From Mucilaginibacter tolerans (GTDB taxonomy: Bacteria; Bacteroidota; Bacteroidia; Sphingobacteriales; Sphingobacteriaceae): DNA of 64,000 nucleotides. The notes beneath the pieces were generated by a model that worked only from the letters and a program-made list of their open reading frames with translations, was not told the origin of the DNA and searched no databases. A program made the translations under genes and the position numbers. The DNA is taken from contig NZ_JAUMKB010000013.1 of assembly GCF_030519375.1 (NCBI RefSeq), positions 62,001 to 126,000 on the forward strand. The letters are read 5' to 3'. Of this stretch, positions 17,929-27,030 are shown piece after piece (position 1 is the stretch's first letter; the number at the start of each line of letters is the position of its first letter).

Positions 17929-19395
17929 ATGAAACTGATTATAAAAACACTATTACTACTTTCTGTATCCATGGCCTCTCTGCAGGCCATGGGCCAGAAA
18001 TTCACAGCCAGCTTTACACCTGCGGCATCCGCCGAAAGCTTTTCGGGCAAGGTATTTTTATACCTGTCGAAAGACGCTAAAAGCCCGAAGGGCGATATGG
18101 TAGGTGTTCATAGTTTTCCATGTTTTTCAATCGATGTGAAAAATGTGAAGCCGGGACAAAAGGTTGAATTTGACGATAAAGCAATATCATATCCGACGGT
18201 CCTTTCTGATATTGAACGGGGCGCTTATTATGCACAGGTAGTTTGGGATAAAAATGAAGGCGGACGTGCCATAGCAGAAAGTCCGGGCAATATGTTTAAC
18301 AATACCATTGTGGTTAAGATCACTAAAGACAGGGCGCAATCATTTGATATCGTTTGTAGTGAAATGATTAAAAAGATGTCCTTCAAAGAAACCCAATTTG
18401 TAAAAGAATTGAAAGTGCCTTCGGCGTTGCTTACTGCCTTTTACAAACGGCCAACCACCGTAAATGCCGCTGTGCTTTTACCTAAGGGGTATTACAGCCA
18501 GCCTAACCGGAAATTCCCGGTCCTGTATTGGATATCCGGTTACGGGGGCGACTATCATGGCTATTCAGGTAAGGATGCACCCAGCGATCCGATAGATACT
18601 ACCGCCTGCATCCGTGTTTTCCTCGATGGGAATTGTCCCGGCGGGCATTGCGTATATGCAAACAGCGATAATAACGGTCCCTGGGGCGATGCGCTGACTC
18701 AGGAGCTTATCCCTCTTGTTGAAAAAACTTACCGCACCAATCCTGCGAGATTGCTAACCGGACACAGCAGCGGTGGTTGGACAGTTTTATGGTTGCAAAC
18801 GCATTATCCAAAAGTCTTTGCCGCATGCTGGTCGAGTTCACCTGACCCGGTTGATTTCCGGAGTTTTCAGGAAGTGAATTTGTATAGCGAAAAGAATATT
18901 TATTATGGTAAAGACAGCACGCTACGCTTAGCAGGTACTATTGCCGGTCGTTTCCCCTGGATCACCATGAAAAATATGTGCTCGATGGAACACGTCATAT
19001 ACCGTGGTGAGCAGATGCATTCGTTCAACTTTGTATTCAGCACCAGGAACCCGGATAGCACACCCCGTAGTCTGTGGAATGATGAAACTGGGGAGATCGA
19101 CGCTAAAACATTTGAGCATTGGAAAAACTACGACATCTCACTTTACCTGCGGAGCAACTGGCAGCAAATAAAACCTGATCTGCAAGGGAAAATTCGCGTG
19201 ACAGTAGGTAATCAGGATAATTTTCTGCTGAACTATGCGGTACATCTGCTGGACGGCGAAATGAAAAAGCTGGACGCAGGCTTTGTATTTGAATACTACC
19301 CGGGAGATCATTTTACGATACATACGCCCGAATACCGGTTAGCCGGATACCGTTTCCTCGAGCAGAAGTATAACGAGTTGGGAATAAAGAATTGA
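17929..19395 (+). CDS. Secreted alpha/beta-hydrolase-fold esterase (esterase-D-like)
   Basis: This 488-residue protein has a signal peptide (LLLLSVSMASLQAMGQ). An N-terminal beta-rich domain (about 20-150) precedes an esterase-D/feruloyl-esterase-like catalytic domain. The nucleophile motif is GHSSGGW (Ser near residue 281) and the probable catalytic His is in PGDHFTIH near the C-terminus. The oxyanion region looks like YWISGYGGDYHGY. It should hydrolyse an ester in the periplasm or at the cell surface. It starts 8 bases after susD and is likely the first step on the imported ligand. The substrate cannot be read from the sequence. Confidence 0.85.
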   Translation: MKLIIKTLLLLSVSMASLQAMGQKFTASFTPAASAESFSGKVFLYLSKDAKSPKGDMVGVHSFPCFSIDVKNVKPGQKVEFDDKAISYPTVLSDIERGAYYAQVVWDKNEGGRAIAESPGNMFNNTIVVKITKDRAQSFDIVCSEMIKKMSFKETQFVKELKVPSALLTAFYKRPTTVNAAVLLPKGYYSQPNRKFPVLYWISGYGGDYHGYSGKDAPSDPIDTTACIRVFLDGNCPGGHCVYANSDNNGPWGDALTQELIPLVEKTYRTNPARLLTGHSSGGWTVLWLQTHYPKVFAACWSSSPDPVDFRSFQEVNLYSEKNIYYGKDSTLRLAGTIAGRFPWITMKNMCSMEHVIYRGEQMHSFNFVFSTRNPDSTPRSLWNDETGEIDAKTFEHWKNYDISLYLRSNWQQIKPDLQGKIRVTVGNQDNFLLNYAVHLLDGEMKKLDAGFVFEYYPGDHFTIHTPEYRLAGYRFLEQKYNELGIKN

Positions 19396-19415
19396 CGACA
19401 TTAAAAACAAATACC

Positions 19416-20468
19416 ATGAAATTACCTACCGAACCAATAGGCAGCATCCCCAGGCCGGATGAGCTGATCGACGCAATCGCGGGAAAACCAGATAGTAACC
19501 CTTTTGATGTGCTTTTTGAACGGGCTATCAATGATACCATAAGTCAGTTTGCTCAAACAGGCTCGCCGGTTATTACCGATGGCGAACAAACTAAATCGAG
19601 CTTTGCTACATACCCACTCGAAGGGCTGACCGACCTGGCACCAAACGGTGTCACCATAAACTTTCAAGACGGTCATACCCGGCAACTGCCTGTACTAACA
19701 TCAGGACCGTTTAAGTATGGTAATTACGCAGTTAAATACCTGGATATCGCAAAAAAGAAGACCCATTTACCTGTTAAGCAAGCCGTTATTTCGGCCTCTG
19801 CATTGAGTTTGATCTACCCACAGGATGGTATACCAGGCTATAGCCAATCAGACTTCATTAATGATTTGTTAAATGAATGTGAGAAAGACATCCGTCAATG
19901 TCTGGAGCATGGTGCTTACAAAGTGCAAATGGATTTTACCGAAGGCAGGTTATCATTGAAACTTGATCCCTCCGGCGGTGTGTTGAAACATTTCATTGGT
20001 TTGAATAATCAGGTTTTCGACCGCTTCAGTAAAGAGGAACAACAAAAGCTCGGTGTGCATGTATGCCCGGGTGGAGACCATGATTCGACCCATAGCGCCG
20101 ATATTGATTATGCCGATTTCCTGCCAGAACTTTTTAACTTGCATGTGGGCAGTTTTTACCTGCAACTGGCCAGCGAACCAGATAGGAGGAAAGTACTGAA
20201 GATCATTAAACAATATCTTAAACCAGGTCAAACCGCTTTTATTGGCGTAATCGATGTGCTTAACCCGGTAGTAGAAACGAAGGAAACCGTACGCGATAGG
20301 GTATTGGAAGCGGCTGAGTATATCCCATTGTCGCAACTGGGTACAACAGACGATTGCGGCTTTTCGCCATTTTGCGATGATGTATCTACCACCCGCGAAA
20401 CAGCCTTCGCTAAAATAAAAGCCCGTGTGGAAGGGACTAAGCTGGCTGAACAGAAATTATTTAACTAA
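19416..20468 (+). CDS. Cobalamin-independent methionine-synthase-II-like (MetE C-domain) methyltransferase
   Basis: I use the ATG at 19416 (MKLPTEPIGSIPRPDELI) rather than the TTG overlapping the esterase stop. The protein has 350 residues, equal to only the C-terminal half of MetE. The zinc site of the family is conserved: HVC in GVHVCPGGDHDST, Glu in LQLASE and Cys in DDCGFSPF. The N-terminal half that binds polyglutamylated folate in true MetE is absent. Short members move methyl groups between thiols and other donors, or act in catabolic demethylation. Its place in the SusCD-esterase-AhpD locus suggests catabolism, which is inference. Confidence 0.85.
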   Translation: MKLPTEPIGSIPRPDELIDAIAGKPDSNPFDVLFERAINDTISQFAQTGSPVITDGEQTKSSFATYPLEGLTDLAPNGVTINFQDGHTRQLPVLTSGPFKYGNYAVKYLDIAKKKTHLPVKQAVISASALSLIYPQDGIPGYSQSDFINDLLNECEKDIRQCLEHGAYKVQMDFTEGRLSLKLDPSGGVLKHFIGLNNQVFDRFSKEEQQKLGVHVCPGGDHDSTHSADIDYADFLPELFNLHVGSFYLQLASEPDRRKVLKIIKQYLKPGQTAFIGVIDVLNPVVETKETVRDRVLEAAEYIPLSQLGTTDDCGFSPFCDDVSTTRETAFAKIKARVEGTKLAEQKLFN

Positions 20469-20475
20469 AGACACT

Positions 20476-21036
20476 ATGCCACATATTGAATTAGAATCAC
20501 ATTTGCCGGGCATCACCGGTTTGCTGGAATACAGGAAAGATACTGGTCAGCCTATACGCGAGCTGACCCAAATACTAATGCGCGGATCTTCCACGCTGAC
20601 CGAAGGGGAACGCGAACTGATAGCTACCATCGTATCGCACGGCAACCAATGCCGCTTTTGCACTACTGCACATACTGCGGCTGCCGACCTGCTTTTGGGA
20701 GATAAAACCACTACCCAAAGAATGAAGGATGACATTGAATCAGCACCGGTAAGCGATAAAATGAGGGCTTTGCTTGCGATAGCTGCTGCAGTTGGGAAAA
20801 ACGGTAAATTAGTTACTCCGGAAATGGTAATAAGGGCTAAAGCAGAAGGCGCAACCGATTTGGAATTACACGATACGGTTCTGATTGCAGCCTTATTCAG
20901 CCTTTACAATCGTTATGTGGATGGCATGGCGACCACCATGCCTGATAATGAAGCGTACTTCGATACGCTGGCCGATAGGCTTGTTAATCATGGTTATACA
21001 CGTTTACCGCAGGGCTACGATCATTTAAAGAAATAA
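20476..21036 (+). CDS. AhpD/carboxymuconolactone-decarboxylase-like protein, copy 2 of 5
   Basis: The ATG at 20476 gives MPHIELESHLPGI, 186 residues, and matches the paralogue starts; the longer frame upstream lies within the previous gene. The redox site is CRFC followed by TTAH, with RELIATIVS before it. The family motif is LHDTVLIAALFSLYNRYVDG. This is the most divergent copy: the extra Cys in the AFCM segment of the other four is replaced here (LFSL). It is separated from the methyltransferase gene by 7 bases and followed closely by the MFS gene. Confidence 0.87.
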   Translation: MPHIELESHLPGITGLLEYRKDTGQPIRELTQILMRGSSTLTEGERELIATIVSHGNQCRFCTTAHTAAADLLLGDKTTTQRMKDDIESAPVSDKMRALLAIAAAVGKNGKLVTPEMVIRAKAEGATDLELHDTVLIAALFSLYNRYVDGMATTMPDNEAYFDTLADRLVNHGYTRLPQGYDHLKK

Positions 21037-21041
21037 AAATT

Positions 21042-22301
21042 ATGGAAACAATTTTAACCACCGACACTGTCTACAAAAAAACGACGTCAGTCCAACTGGC
21101 GATGTTATTCATCGTCTGCTTTGCAGGGAACATGTTTGCAGGCGTTGTATCAACGCTGATGTCGGTTTATTTGCCGGTAGTAGTGAAAGAGTTGCGCGGA
21201 AGTCAAACAGATAGCCAGTTTAATGAGATGAGCGCCTATATCAATTCTATTTTTATTTTTGGATGGGCCGCGGGTGGGTTCCTGTGGGGCTTTATTGGAG
21301 ATAAGGCGGGACGAAAAATTTCGCTTTTGCTGTCCATAGCCTGTTTTGGGATATTTACGCTGCTGATAAGCCAGGCTACCCAGTGGTGGCAAATAGTAGT
21401 CTGCCGTTTCCTGAGTGGGGTTGGCACCGGAGGGTTGCTGGTGATCTCATTCACGTTGATCTCCGAGGTTTGGCCCGAAAAGACAAGAGCAGTTTATACC
21501 GGTATTTTGTCGATCTCTATCCCGGTGGGTATTTTTTCTGCCGGGGCCATCAATTATTTGGTTAACTCGTGGCGCCAGGGTTTTATGGTGGGTGTCATTC
21601 CGATAGCAGTAGCAATCGTTGGTTTCTGGGTGATCAGTGAATCGGGTTTGTGGCTGAAAGATCATGAAGAGCATATCAACGATAACAGTCAGGACATAGG
21701 TCTGTTCCACAGGTCTAATCTCAAAACATTGCTTATTGGCTCAGTTATATTTGGGACTATGCTGATCGGGCTTTGGGCTATCTTTTTGTGGCTGCCAACC
21801 TGGATACAGAGCCTGCTGACTACCGACGCCAATAAAGAGCGGGGGATAAGCATGATGTTCATGGGTATGGGTGGCTTGACCGGTGGCTTTATTTCCGGCT
21901 GGGTAGTAAACCTGCTTGGATTGCGGCGGTCGCTGATCCTGTCATTTGTGGTTTGCTCGGTGGTGTCGTTCATCTTGTTCAAGACGAATGCAACTTTTTC
22001 AGGTATAATCTATATCGAAATTGCGTTTTTGGCTTTGTTTTTTGGGATCAGCCAGGGAGTGCTTTCGCTCTATATTCCTTTGCTTTTTCCAACATCAATC
22101 CGCGCTTCAGCTACGGGATTTTGTTTTAATATCGGTCGTATATTTACAGGTATAGCTGTTTTAGGCGTTGGGGTATTGGTAACCACACTGGGCGGATACA
22201 GTAATTCCCTCTTTACATTTTCGTTGGTATTTGTGATAGGGTTGATTGCCATGCTGATGATCAAAGACATACAAAACGGTACGCAATCTTTAAAAAAATA
22301 A
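21042..22301 (+). CDS. Major facilitator superfamily transporter
   Basis: This 419-residue protein has about 12 hydrophobic segments. The cytoplasmic loop 2-3 motif is GFIGDKAGRK, a form of the MFS G-x-x-x-D-R-x-G-R-K signature. The loop 8-9 equivalent is poorly conserved. It resembles sugar/acid:proton symporters such as the aromatic-acid and sialate groups. It probably moves the product of the periplasmic esterase across the inner membrane, or exports an end product. It is 5 bases after copy 2 and 3 bases before copy 3 of the AhpD-like genes, clearly in the same operon. Confidence 0.88.
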   Translation: METILTTDTVYKKTTSVQLAMLFIVCFAGNMFAGVVSTLMSVYLPVVVKELRGSQTDSQFNEMSAYINSIFIFGWAAGGFLWGFIGDKAGRKISLLLSIACFGIFTLLISQATQWWQIVVCRFLSGVGTGGLLVISFTLISEVWPEKTRAVYTGILSISIPVGIFSAGAINYLVNSWRQGFMVGVIPIAVAIVGFWVISESGLWLKDHEEHINDNSQDIGLFHRSNLKTLLIGSVIFGTMLIGLWAIFLWLPTWIQSLLTTDANKERGISMMFMGMGGLTGGFISGWVVNLLGLRRSLILSFVVCSVVSFILFKTNATFSGIIYIEIAFLALFFGISQGVLSLYIPLLFPTSIRASATGFCFNIGRIFTGIAVLGVGVLVTTLGGYSNSLFTFSLVFVIGLIAMLMIKDIQNGTQSLKK

Positions 22302-22304
22302 TTT

Positions 22305-22853
22305 ATGGCACATATAAAATTAAATAACGAACTGCCGGGTATCAGGGGATTGATGGCCTACCGCCCGGAAACAGAGAAGCCGCTGAATTTTCTTGCTGAA
22401 ACACTGCTTCGCGACGAAAATAATTCGCTAAGTCGTGGACAACGCGAATTGATTGCCACTTATGTATCCTACCTGAACGATTGTTTTTTTTGTCAGAATG
22501 TACATGGCGCTATGGCTGGCCATTACCTGGATTGTGATATCGACCAGATCGACCGCATCAAGCAGGACTTTAAAACGGCAGAGCTTGATAGCAAAATGAA
22601 AACCCTGCTTAGTATTGCGGCAAGCGTTCAAAAAGGCGGGAAAAATGTTACTACGGCGCAAATAGAAGAAGCACGTAACAACGGCGCATCGGACGTTGAA
22701 ATTCATGATACGGTTTTGATTGCGGCAGCATTTTGCATGTTCAATCGTTATGTGGATGGCCTGGCAACCTGGGCGCCAACTGACCGGCAATTTTACGTGA
22801 GCCGTGCGCCGCAGCGTGCTTTGGAAGGATATCAATCCAGTGTTTATAAATAG
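22305..22853 (+). CDS. AhpD/carboxymuconolactone-decarboxylase-like protein, copy 3 of 5
   Basis: This protein has 182 residues from MAHIKLNNELPGI. The redox site is CFFC followed by QNVH after RELIATYVS, and the family motif is IHDTVLIAAAFCMFNRYVDG. It is closest to copy 1 in the active-site segment (LNDCFFCQ against LNDCFYCQ). It follows the MFS gene by 3 bases. The catalytic Cys, Cys, His and upstream Glu are all present, so it should be active. Confidence 0.87.
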   Translation: MAHIKLNNELPGIRGLMAYRPETEKPLNFLAETLLRDENNSLSRGQRELIATYVSYLNDCFFCQNVHGAMAGHYLDCDIDQIDRIKQDFKTAELDSKMKTLLSIAASVQKGGKNVTTAQIEEARNNGASDVEIHDTVLIAAAFCMFNRYVDGLATWAPTDRQFYVSRAPQRALEGYQSSVYK

Positions 22854-22947
22854 TTAGTTGACCAGGCGAGTGGTTACATCCCCAATCCACTTTATCTAGT
22901 TCAATTAACAGTATCAACCCGATCAACTTACTCTTAATCAACTGAAA

Positions 22948-23526
22948 ATGCCACACATTGATTTGCCAGTAGAATACCCCGGAATCCGTAGCTTATTCGT
23001 TTATCGCCCGGAGACAGCTGCAACATTATGCCATCTTGCACAGGTTTTGCTTCACGATCCGCATCCCACACTTAGTGCAGGAGAACGTGAATTAATCGCC
23101 TCGTATGTATCCAACCTGAACACTTGTAATTTTTGCACCCGTTCGCACAGCGCCATAGCCAAACATCAGCTTGGCAGCAACCTTGCATTGGTTAAACAGG
23201 TGCTGGCTGATCCCGAGACAGCCCCGATCAGTAACAAATTAAGAGCTTTGTTAAGGATAGCGGCAAAAGTGCAAACGGGCGGAAAAAATGTGCTGACCGT
23301 GGATGTGGAACAGGCCCGTAGACAAGGCGCAACAGATATCGAGATACATGATACTGTGCTGATCGCGGCTGCGTTTTGTATGTATAACCGTTATGTAGAT
23401 GGTCTTGCCACCTGGCAACCCGATGACGAAGCGTTTTACGACAAAATGGGGGAACAACGTACCAGGGAAGGCTACAAGCCCACGTCAATTAATTTTACAC
23501 TTACGCAAGAACTACAAAAATCTTAA
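22948..23526 (+). CDS. AhpD/carboxymuconolactone-decarboxylase-like protein, copy 4 of 5
   Basis: This protein has 192 residues from MPHIDLPVEYPGI. The site is CNFC followed by TRSH after RELIASYVS, and the family motif is IHDTVLIAAAFCMYNRYVDG. It carries an extra C-terminal tail of about 12 residues. A 94-base gap separates it from copy 3, the longest gap among these late genes, so a second promoter could lie there. I see no clear -7 element in it. It ends 2 bases before copy 5. Confidence 0.87.
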   Translation: MPHIDLPVEYPGIRSLFVYRPETAATLCHLAQVLLHDPHPTLSAGERELIASYVSNLNTCNFCTRSHSAIAKHQLGSNLALVKQVLADPETAPISNKLRALLRIAAKVQTGGKNVLTVDVEQARRQGATDIEIHDTVLIAAAFCMYNRYVDGLATWQPDDEAFYDKMGEQRTREGYKPTSINFTLTQELQKS

Positions 23527-23528
23527 CT

Positions 23529-24068
23529 ATGGCTCATATTAAATTACTGAATGAAGAACTGCCTGGGATAGTAGGCTTGTTAAATTACCGCCCTGAAACA
23601 GCAAAACCATTGCTTGAATTAGCCGAAACCTTACTTCGCGGCCCTTCATCATTGTCAAGTGGTGATCGCGAGATCATAGCGGCTTCGGTTTCCTGGTGGA
23701 ACAATTGCCATTTCTGTCATACTTCTCACGCGGCAGCGGCCGTTGCACATTTAAAGTGTGACCTGAATTTTATTGATGAGATCAAAACGGGGCTGCTCAA
23801 TACCCAGGTATCAGATAAACTCAGGGCATTATTGCATATAGCTCACCAGGTTCAGCGCAGCGGTAAGGAAGTTATGGCAGAGGATGTTGCCCGTGCCAGA
23901 GGAGCTGGCGCTTCCGACCAGGAGATACACGATACAGTACTCATTGCTGCTGCGTTTTGCATGTATAACCGCTATGTAGATGGCTTAGGTACCTGGGCGC
24001 CGCAAACCAACGAAGCTTATAAAGAAATGGGGGAACGTATGGCTTATGTGGGCTATGGGAAGAGTTGA
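23529..24068 (+). CDS. AhpD/carboxymuconolactone-decarboxylase-like protein, copy 5 of 5
   Basis: This protein has 179 residues from MAHIKLLNEELPGI. The site is CHFC followed by HTSH. The Arg-Glu element reads REIIAASVSWW, and the family motif is IHDTVLIAAAFCMYNRYVDG. The WWNN segment before the first Cys is specific to this copy and should alter the entrance to the active site. It is the last gene of the locus and is followed by a strong hairpin at 24126-24156. Confidence 0.87.
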   Translation: MAHIKLLNEELPGIVGLLNYRPETAKPLLELAETLLRGPSSLSSGDREIIAASVSWWNNCHFCHTSHAAAAVAHLKCDLNFIDEIKTGLLNTQVSDKLRALLHIAHQVQRSGKEVMAEDVARARGAGASDQEIHDTVLIAAAFCMYNRYVDGLGTWAPQTNEAYKEMGERMAYVGYGKS

Positions 24069-24125
24069 CGAACTATCCTGACTGTTAATCAGAGGAACGA
24101 TGGTCCGGATCCGGTTTCAGCGAGT

Positions 24126-24156
24126 AGTGCTAAAATACGCTGACTATTTTAGCACT
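24126..24156. terminator. Perfect 12-bp hairpin between convergent genes
   Basis: AGTGCTAAAATA (24126-24137) is the exact reverse complement of 24145-24156, with a 7-base loop. It lies between the plus-strand AhpD-like operon and the minus-strand GH39 gene. It is a good candidate for a bidirectional terminator, although no long U-tract follows on either strand. Confidence 0.7.
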
Positions 24157-24182
24157 ATCGAATATCGCTATCGGTTTTGTGG

Positions 24183-25892
24183 TTACCAATCAAGCTTCAC
24201 CAGCATAACACCTTGCCGCGCAAGTAACAAATTAAGTTCCAGTTGCCCGTTTTTTACATTCATATCGAACGGGTTCCCGTCAGTTTCAAGTTGACCGGAT
24301 TTTTCAAGCTCCCTTATTTGTTGTGCTGAGGGCGATTGCGGAGAGCCCATCTTTTTCCAGGCCTCATAGGAGTTGCTGTGTTTATTATCGATAAGATACT
24401 TAGTCAGTCTTACCTTTTTTGCAGTTAAGCCTGATATACTCAGGTTGATTGGCTCGGGCGGTGCCTGTTTATCTTCATCATGATAATTCCAGATCATTAC
24501 TGCTGCAGATCGCTTGTCTTTACTTCCCAGTGCACCAATGTCGGTTTGAGGCCCCCTCACACTTGAATCAACTACGGTCTTTAGCGGATACATGCGATTG
24601 CCCCGAACCTCCACGCGTTTGCCCGACATTTTGCCAAACATGCGAAAAACATTGAGCACCGGCTTATCAACCCCATTGGTAGCCAAATCACGGAACCCAT
24701 AAAACCAGGGCTGGTTCTCGAATTCAAATGACCATGATACAGCACCGAGAAAATTTACACCTATCTGATCGGATAGCAGATAAATACGGGCAAATGATGC
24801 CGCGGTATAACTGGAGTACATAGTACCGTTGCGATAAGCATTTTCGGGATTGGTTGCCATGCCACACGCCGCGCAACCTTCCGGATCACACTCACCAATG
24901 ACGACAGGCAGCTTACTGGTTTCGGGGTACGACATAGCGATATTGAAACCCGTGGCAATGTCGCGAAGCTGGGTCGACATATTCATAACCACCACATTGT
25001 TCTTTAAACCAGGTTGTCCTTTTGCATGGAAAAGAATGGCTTCTAACGGAGAACCTATTTTTCCGGTAGCATAGTTTTTCCCTGATATGCAATGTTTAAT
25101 AAAATTGTTCAGCCATTCCTGCGCTCCCTTGCTTGCAGTTCCGGCCGCGTTCACACCACCTATCCTGGCGGTTGGCAGTGCCCGTTTTAATCCATCGGCG
25201 GCATAGTCATACAACTTAAAAAACTCCTCCTGCGACGCTTTCCAGTAAGCCCCATTAGGTTCATTCCATACTTCCCAATACCAGCTTTCCACTTCTTTTT
25301 TGCCATAGCGTTCCACAGAGTGTTTTACCCATTGGTAAACCAGCTCCCGCCATTTTTCATAGCTCTTTGGTGGATATGCCCATCCTGTAACAATATCTGA
25401 GTAAGGATCACCCGGTTTCCAGTGATGCCTGTAGGGCTTTGAATTATTTGTTGAAAGCGCTTCGGGCATAAAGCCTATCTGAGCCAGCGGTTTCATCCCT
25501 CTTTGGACATAAGTGTCGAAGATGCTGTCAATTATCCGCCAGTTGTAAACTGCGTTGCCATTGGCATCTTCTGTGTATGCGTTGGTTGATCCCCATTTTA
25601 ATGCCGCCTCGCCATCGCCGCTCACCAATAAGCTATGCGTGCGTACATAAACCGGTACAGGACTCAAAGCTGCCAATTCTGACAATAATTTTTTGCCATC
25701 CTTCATGTAGGTATAATTCGGTTCATCATACCCAAACCATGCCCAAATGGATTTCATATCGCCCGTTTCCTTGGTCAGATCAACTTTAATAATGGCCGGT
25801 CCCTGCTGCGCAAGAACCTGAATGGTTAGTGCGGTACAGCTAAGTAATAGGCCAATTCTTTTAAATAGCCTCATATATTCAGTTGTTCTCAT
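24183..25892 (-). CDS. Glycoside hydrolase family 39-like enzyme, secreted
   Basis: This 569-residue protein has a signal peptide (IGLLLSCTALTIQVLAQ). A second Met at codon 7 could also start it. A (beta/alpha)8 domain carries the GH39/clan-A acid-base motif WEVWNEPN near residue 210 and a nucleophile candidate in VVIGECDPEG near residue 340. A C-terminal beta-rich domain follows. GH39 enzymes are mostly beta-xylosidases or alpha-L-iduronidases; the true substrate is uncertain. It is followed by a hairpin shared with the convergent operon, and a GH43 gene lies about 70 bases upstream on the same strand, so the two may act on the same glycan. Confidence 0.8.
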   Translation of the reverse strand: MRTTEYMRLFKRIGLLLSCTALTIQVLAQQGPAIIKVDLTKETGDMKSIWAWFGYDEPNYTYMKDGKKLLSELAALSPVPVYVRTHSLLVSGDGEAALKWGSTNAYTEDANGNAVYNWRIIDSIFDTYVQRGMKPLAQIGFMPEALSTNNSKPYRHHWKPGDPYSDIVTGWAYPPKSYEKWRELVYQWVKHSVERYGKKEVESWYWEVWNEPNGAYWKASQEEFFKLYDYAADGLKRALPTARIGGVNAAGTASKGAQEWLNNFIKHCISGKNYATGKIGSPLEAILFHAKGQPGLKNNVVVMNMSTQLRDIATGFNIAMSYPETSKLPVVIGECDPEGCAACGMATNPENAYRNGTMYSSYTAASFARIYLLSDQIGVNFLGAVSWSFEFENQPWFYGFRDLATNGVDKPVLNVFRMFGKMSGKRVEVRGNRMYPLKTVVDSSVRGPQTDIGALGSKDKRSAAVMIWNYHDEDKQAPPEPINLSISGLTAKKVRLTKYLIDNKHSNSYEAWKKMGSPQSPSAQQIRELEKSGQLETDGNPFDMNVKNGQLELNLLLARQGVMLVKLDW

Positions 25893-25960
25893 TGGTTTGG
25901 TTAAGAGTAGGTTCTCTTCTTAATGAATGCCTTGCACGGATAATGAATAAGTTATAATTA

Positions 25961-26935
25961 TCACTTCGCTTTTCTAACGCCTTCCGTTGTCATAACTACC
26001 CGCTTGATAGTACCGTCTTTATTATAGTAGAGGTAATCGATACAAACGGAACGATGAAAGCTGCCTGCATCTGCCGCAAGTGCGCCAGTGTGATATATAA
26101 AATAGCTTTTGCCTTTAAAGTCAATTATTGCCTGATGGTTCGTATTTGAATTTCCCGCAAGTTCATTAATAATGCCTTTGTATATCCATGGCCCGTTAAT
26201 GCTTCTGCTCATAGCATAAGCGATTTTCTCCGGGAACTGGTAAGCGTAAGACAAATAATACCATCCGTTGCGCTTATTTATCCAGGGCGCTTCTGTAAAA
26301 TGAGGAAGGTCAATGGTTTTGATCGGCCCATCGAGTTCGGTCATGCTTTTTTTGAGTTTGGCATAATAACAAATGCCATTACCCCAGAATAGATAAGCCT
26401 GACCGTCGCCATCAATCATGACAGTTGGGTCTATATCATCCCATGGATGAGTCATAGCCTTGGTCATATCATTTGTGATCAGGGCGGTACCCCTGGCGTC
26501 GATAAAAGGGCCGGTGGGTGAGTCGGAGACAGCAACACCTATCGACTTGCCCGGGATTATTGCATGTTCCATTGCAGCGTACCAGTAAAATTTGCCACCC
26601 CTTTCAATTACTTGTGATGCCCAGGCATCGTCTTTCGCCCACTTAAATGTCTTTACATTCATAGGTTCTGGCGTATGCTGAGTCCAGGTCACCATGTCTT
26701 CAGATGAAAAGCACAGCCAGTTATGCATCACATAACCGTTGTGTCCGGCGGGGGCTTCATCATGCCCGGTATACAGGTATACTTTGCCTTTGTAAACCAT
26801 AGCGGCCGGATCAGCAGTATAAACGTGTGTGATAATCGGGTTGCCCTTTGAATGTATAGTTGTGTCACGACCCGCAGCAAATGACGGGAGGGTGAGTGGC
26901 TGAAGAACCCAGAAAGTAAATAAATACTTGATCAT
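25961..26935 (-). CDS. Glycoside hydrolase family 43 protein, secreted
   Basis: This 324-residue protein has a signal peptide (LFTFWVLQPLTLPSFA). The five-bladed propeller motifs of GH43 are visible: a catalytic Asp in YTADPAAMVYKGKVYLYTG, a modulating Asp in DDIDPTVMIDGDGQAYLFWG and the acid Glu in HFTEAPWI. These enzymes are mainly arabinofuranosidases or xylosidases. No accessory domain is present. It is divergent from the Crp/Fnr gene at 27176, with a 240-base region between them. Confidence 0.88.
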   Translation of the reverse strand: MIKYLFTFWVLQPLTLPSFAAGRDTTIHSKGNPIITHVYTADPAAMVYKGKVYLYTGHDEAPAGHNGYVMHNWLCFSSEDMVTWTQHTPEPMNVKTFKWAKDDAWASQVIERGGKFYWYAAMEHAIIPGKSIGVAVSDSPTGPFIDARGTALITNDMTKAMTHPWDDIDPTVMIDGDGQAYLFWGNGICYYAKLKKSMTELDGPIKTIDLPHFTEAPWINKRNGWYYLSYAYQFPEKIAYAMSRSINGPWIYKGIINELAGNSNTNHQAIIDFKGKSYFIYHTGALAADAGSFHRSVCIDYLYYNKDGTIKRVVMTTEGVRKAK

Positions 26936-27030
26936 AAATTTAGTTTTGTGGTGTTATTGCGCTTATTCATTCGCAATTATCGGTTTATAAGATCGGATAT
27001 TGATATATGAGCCAGGAGACTAATATAGAA

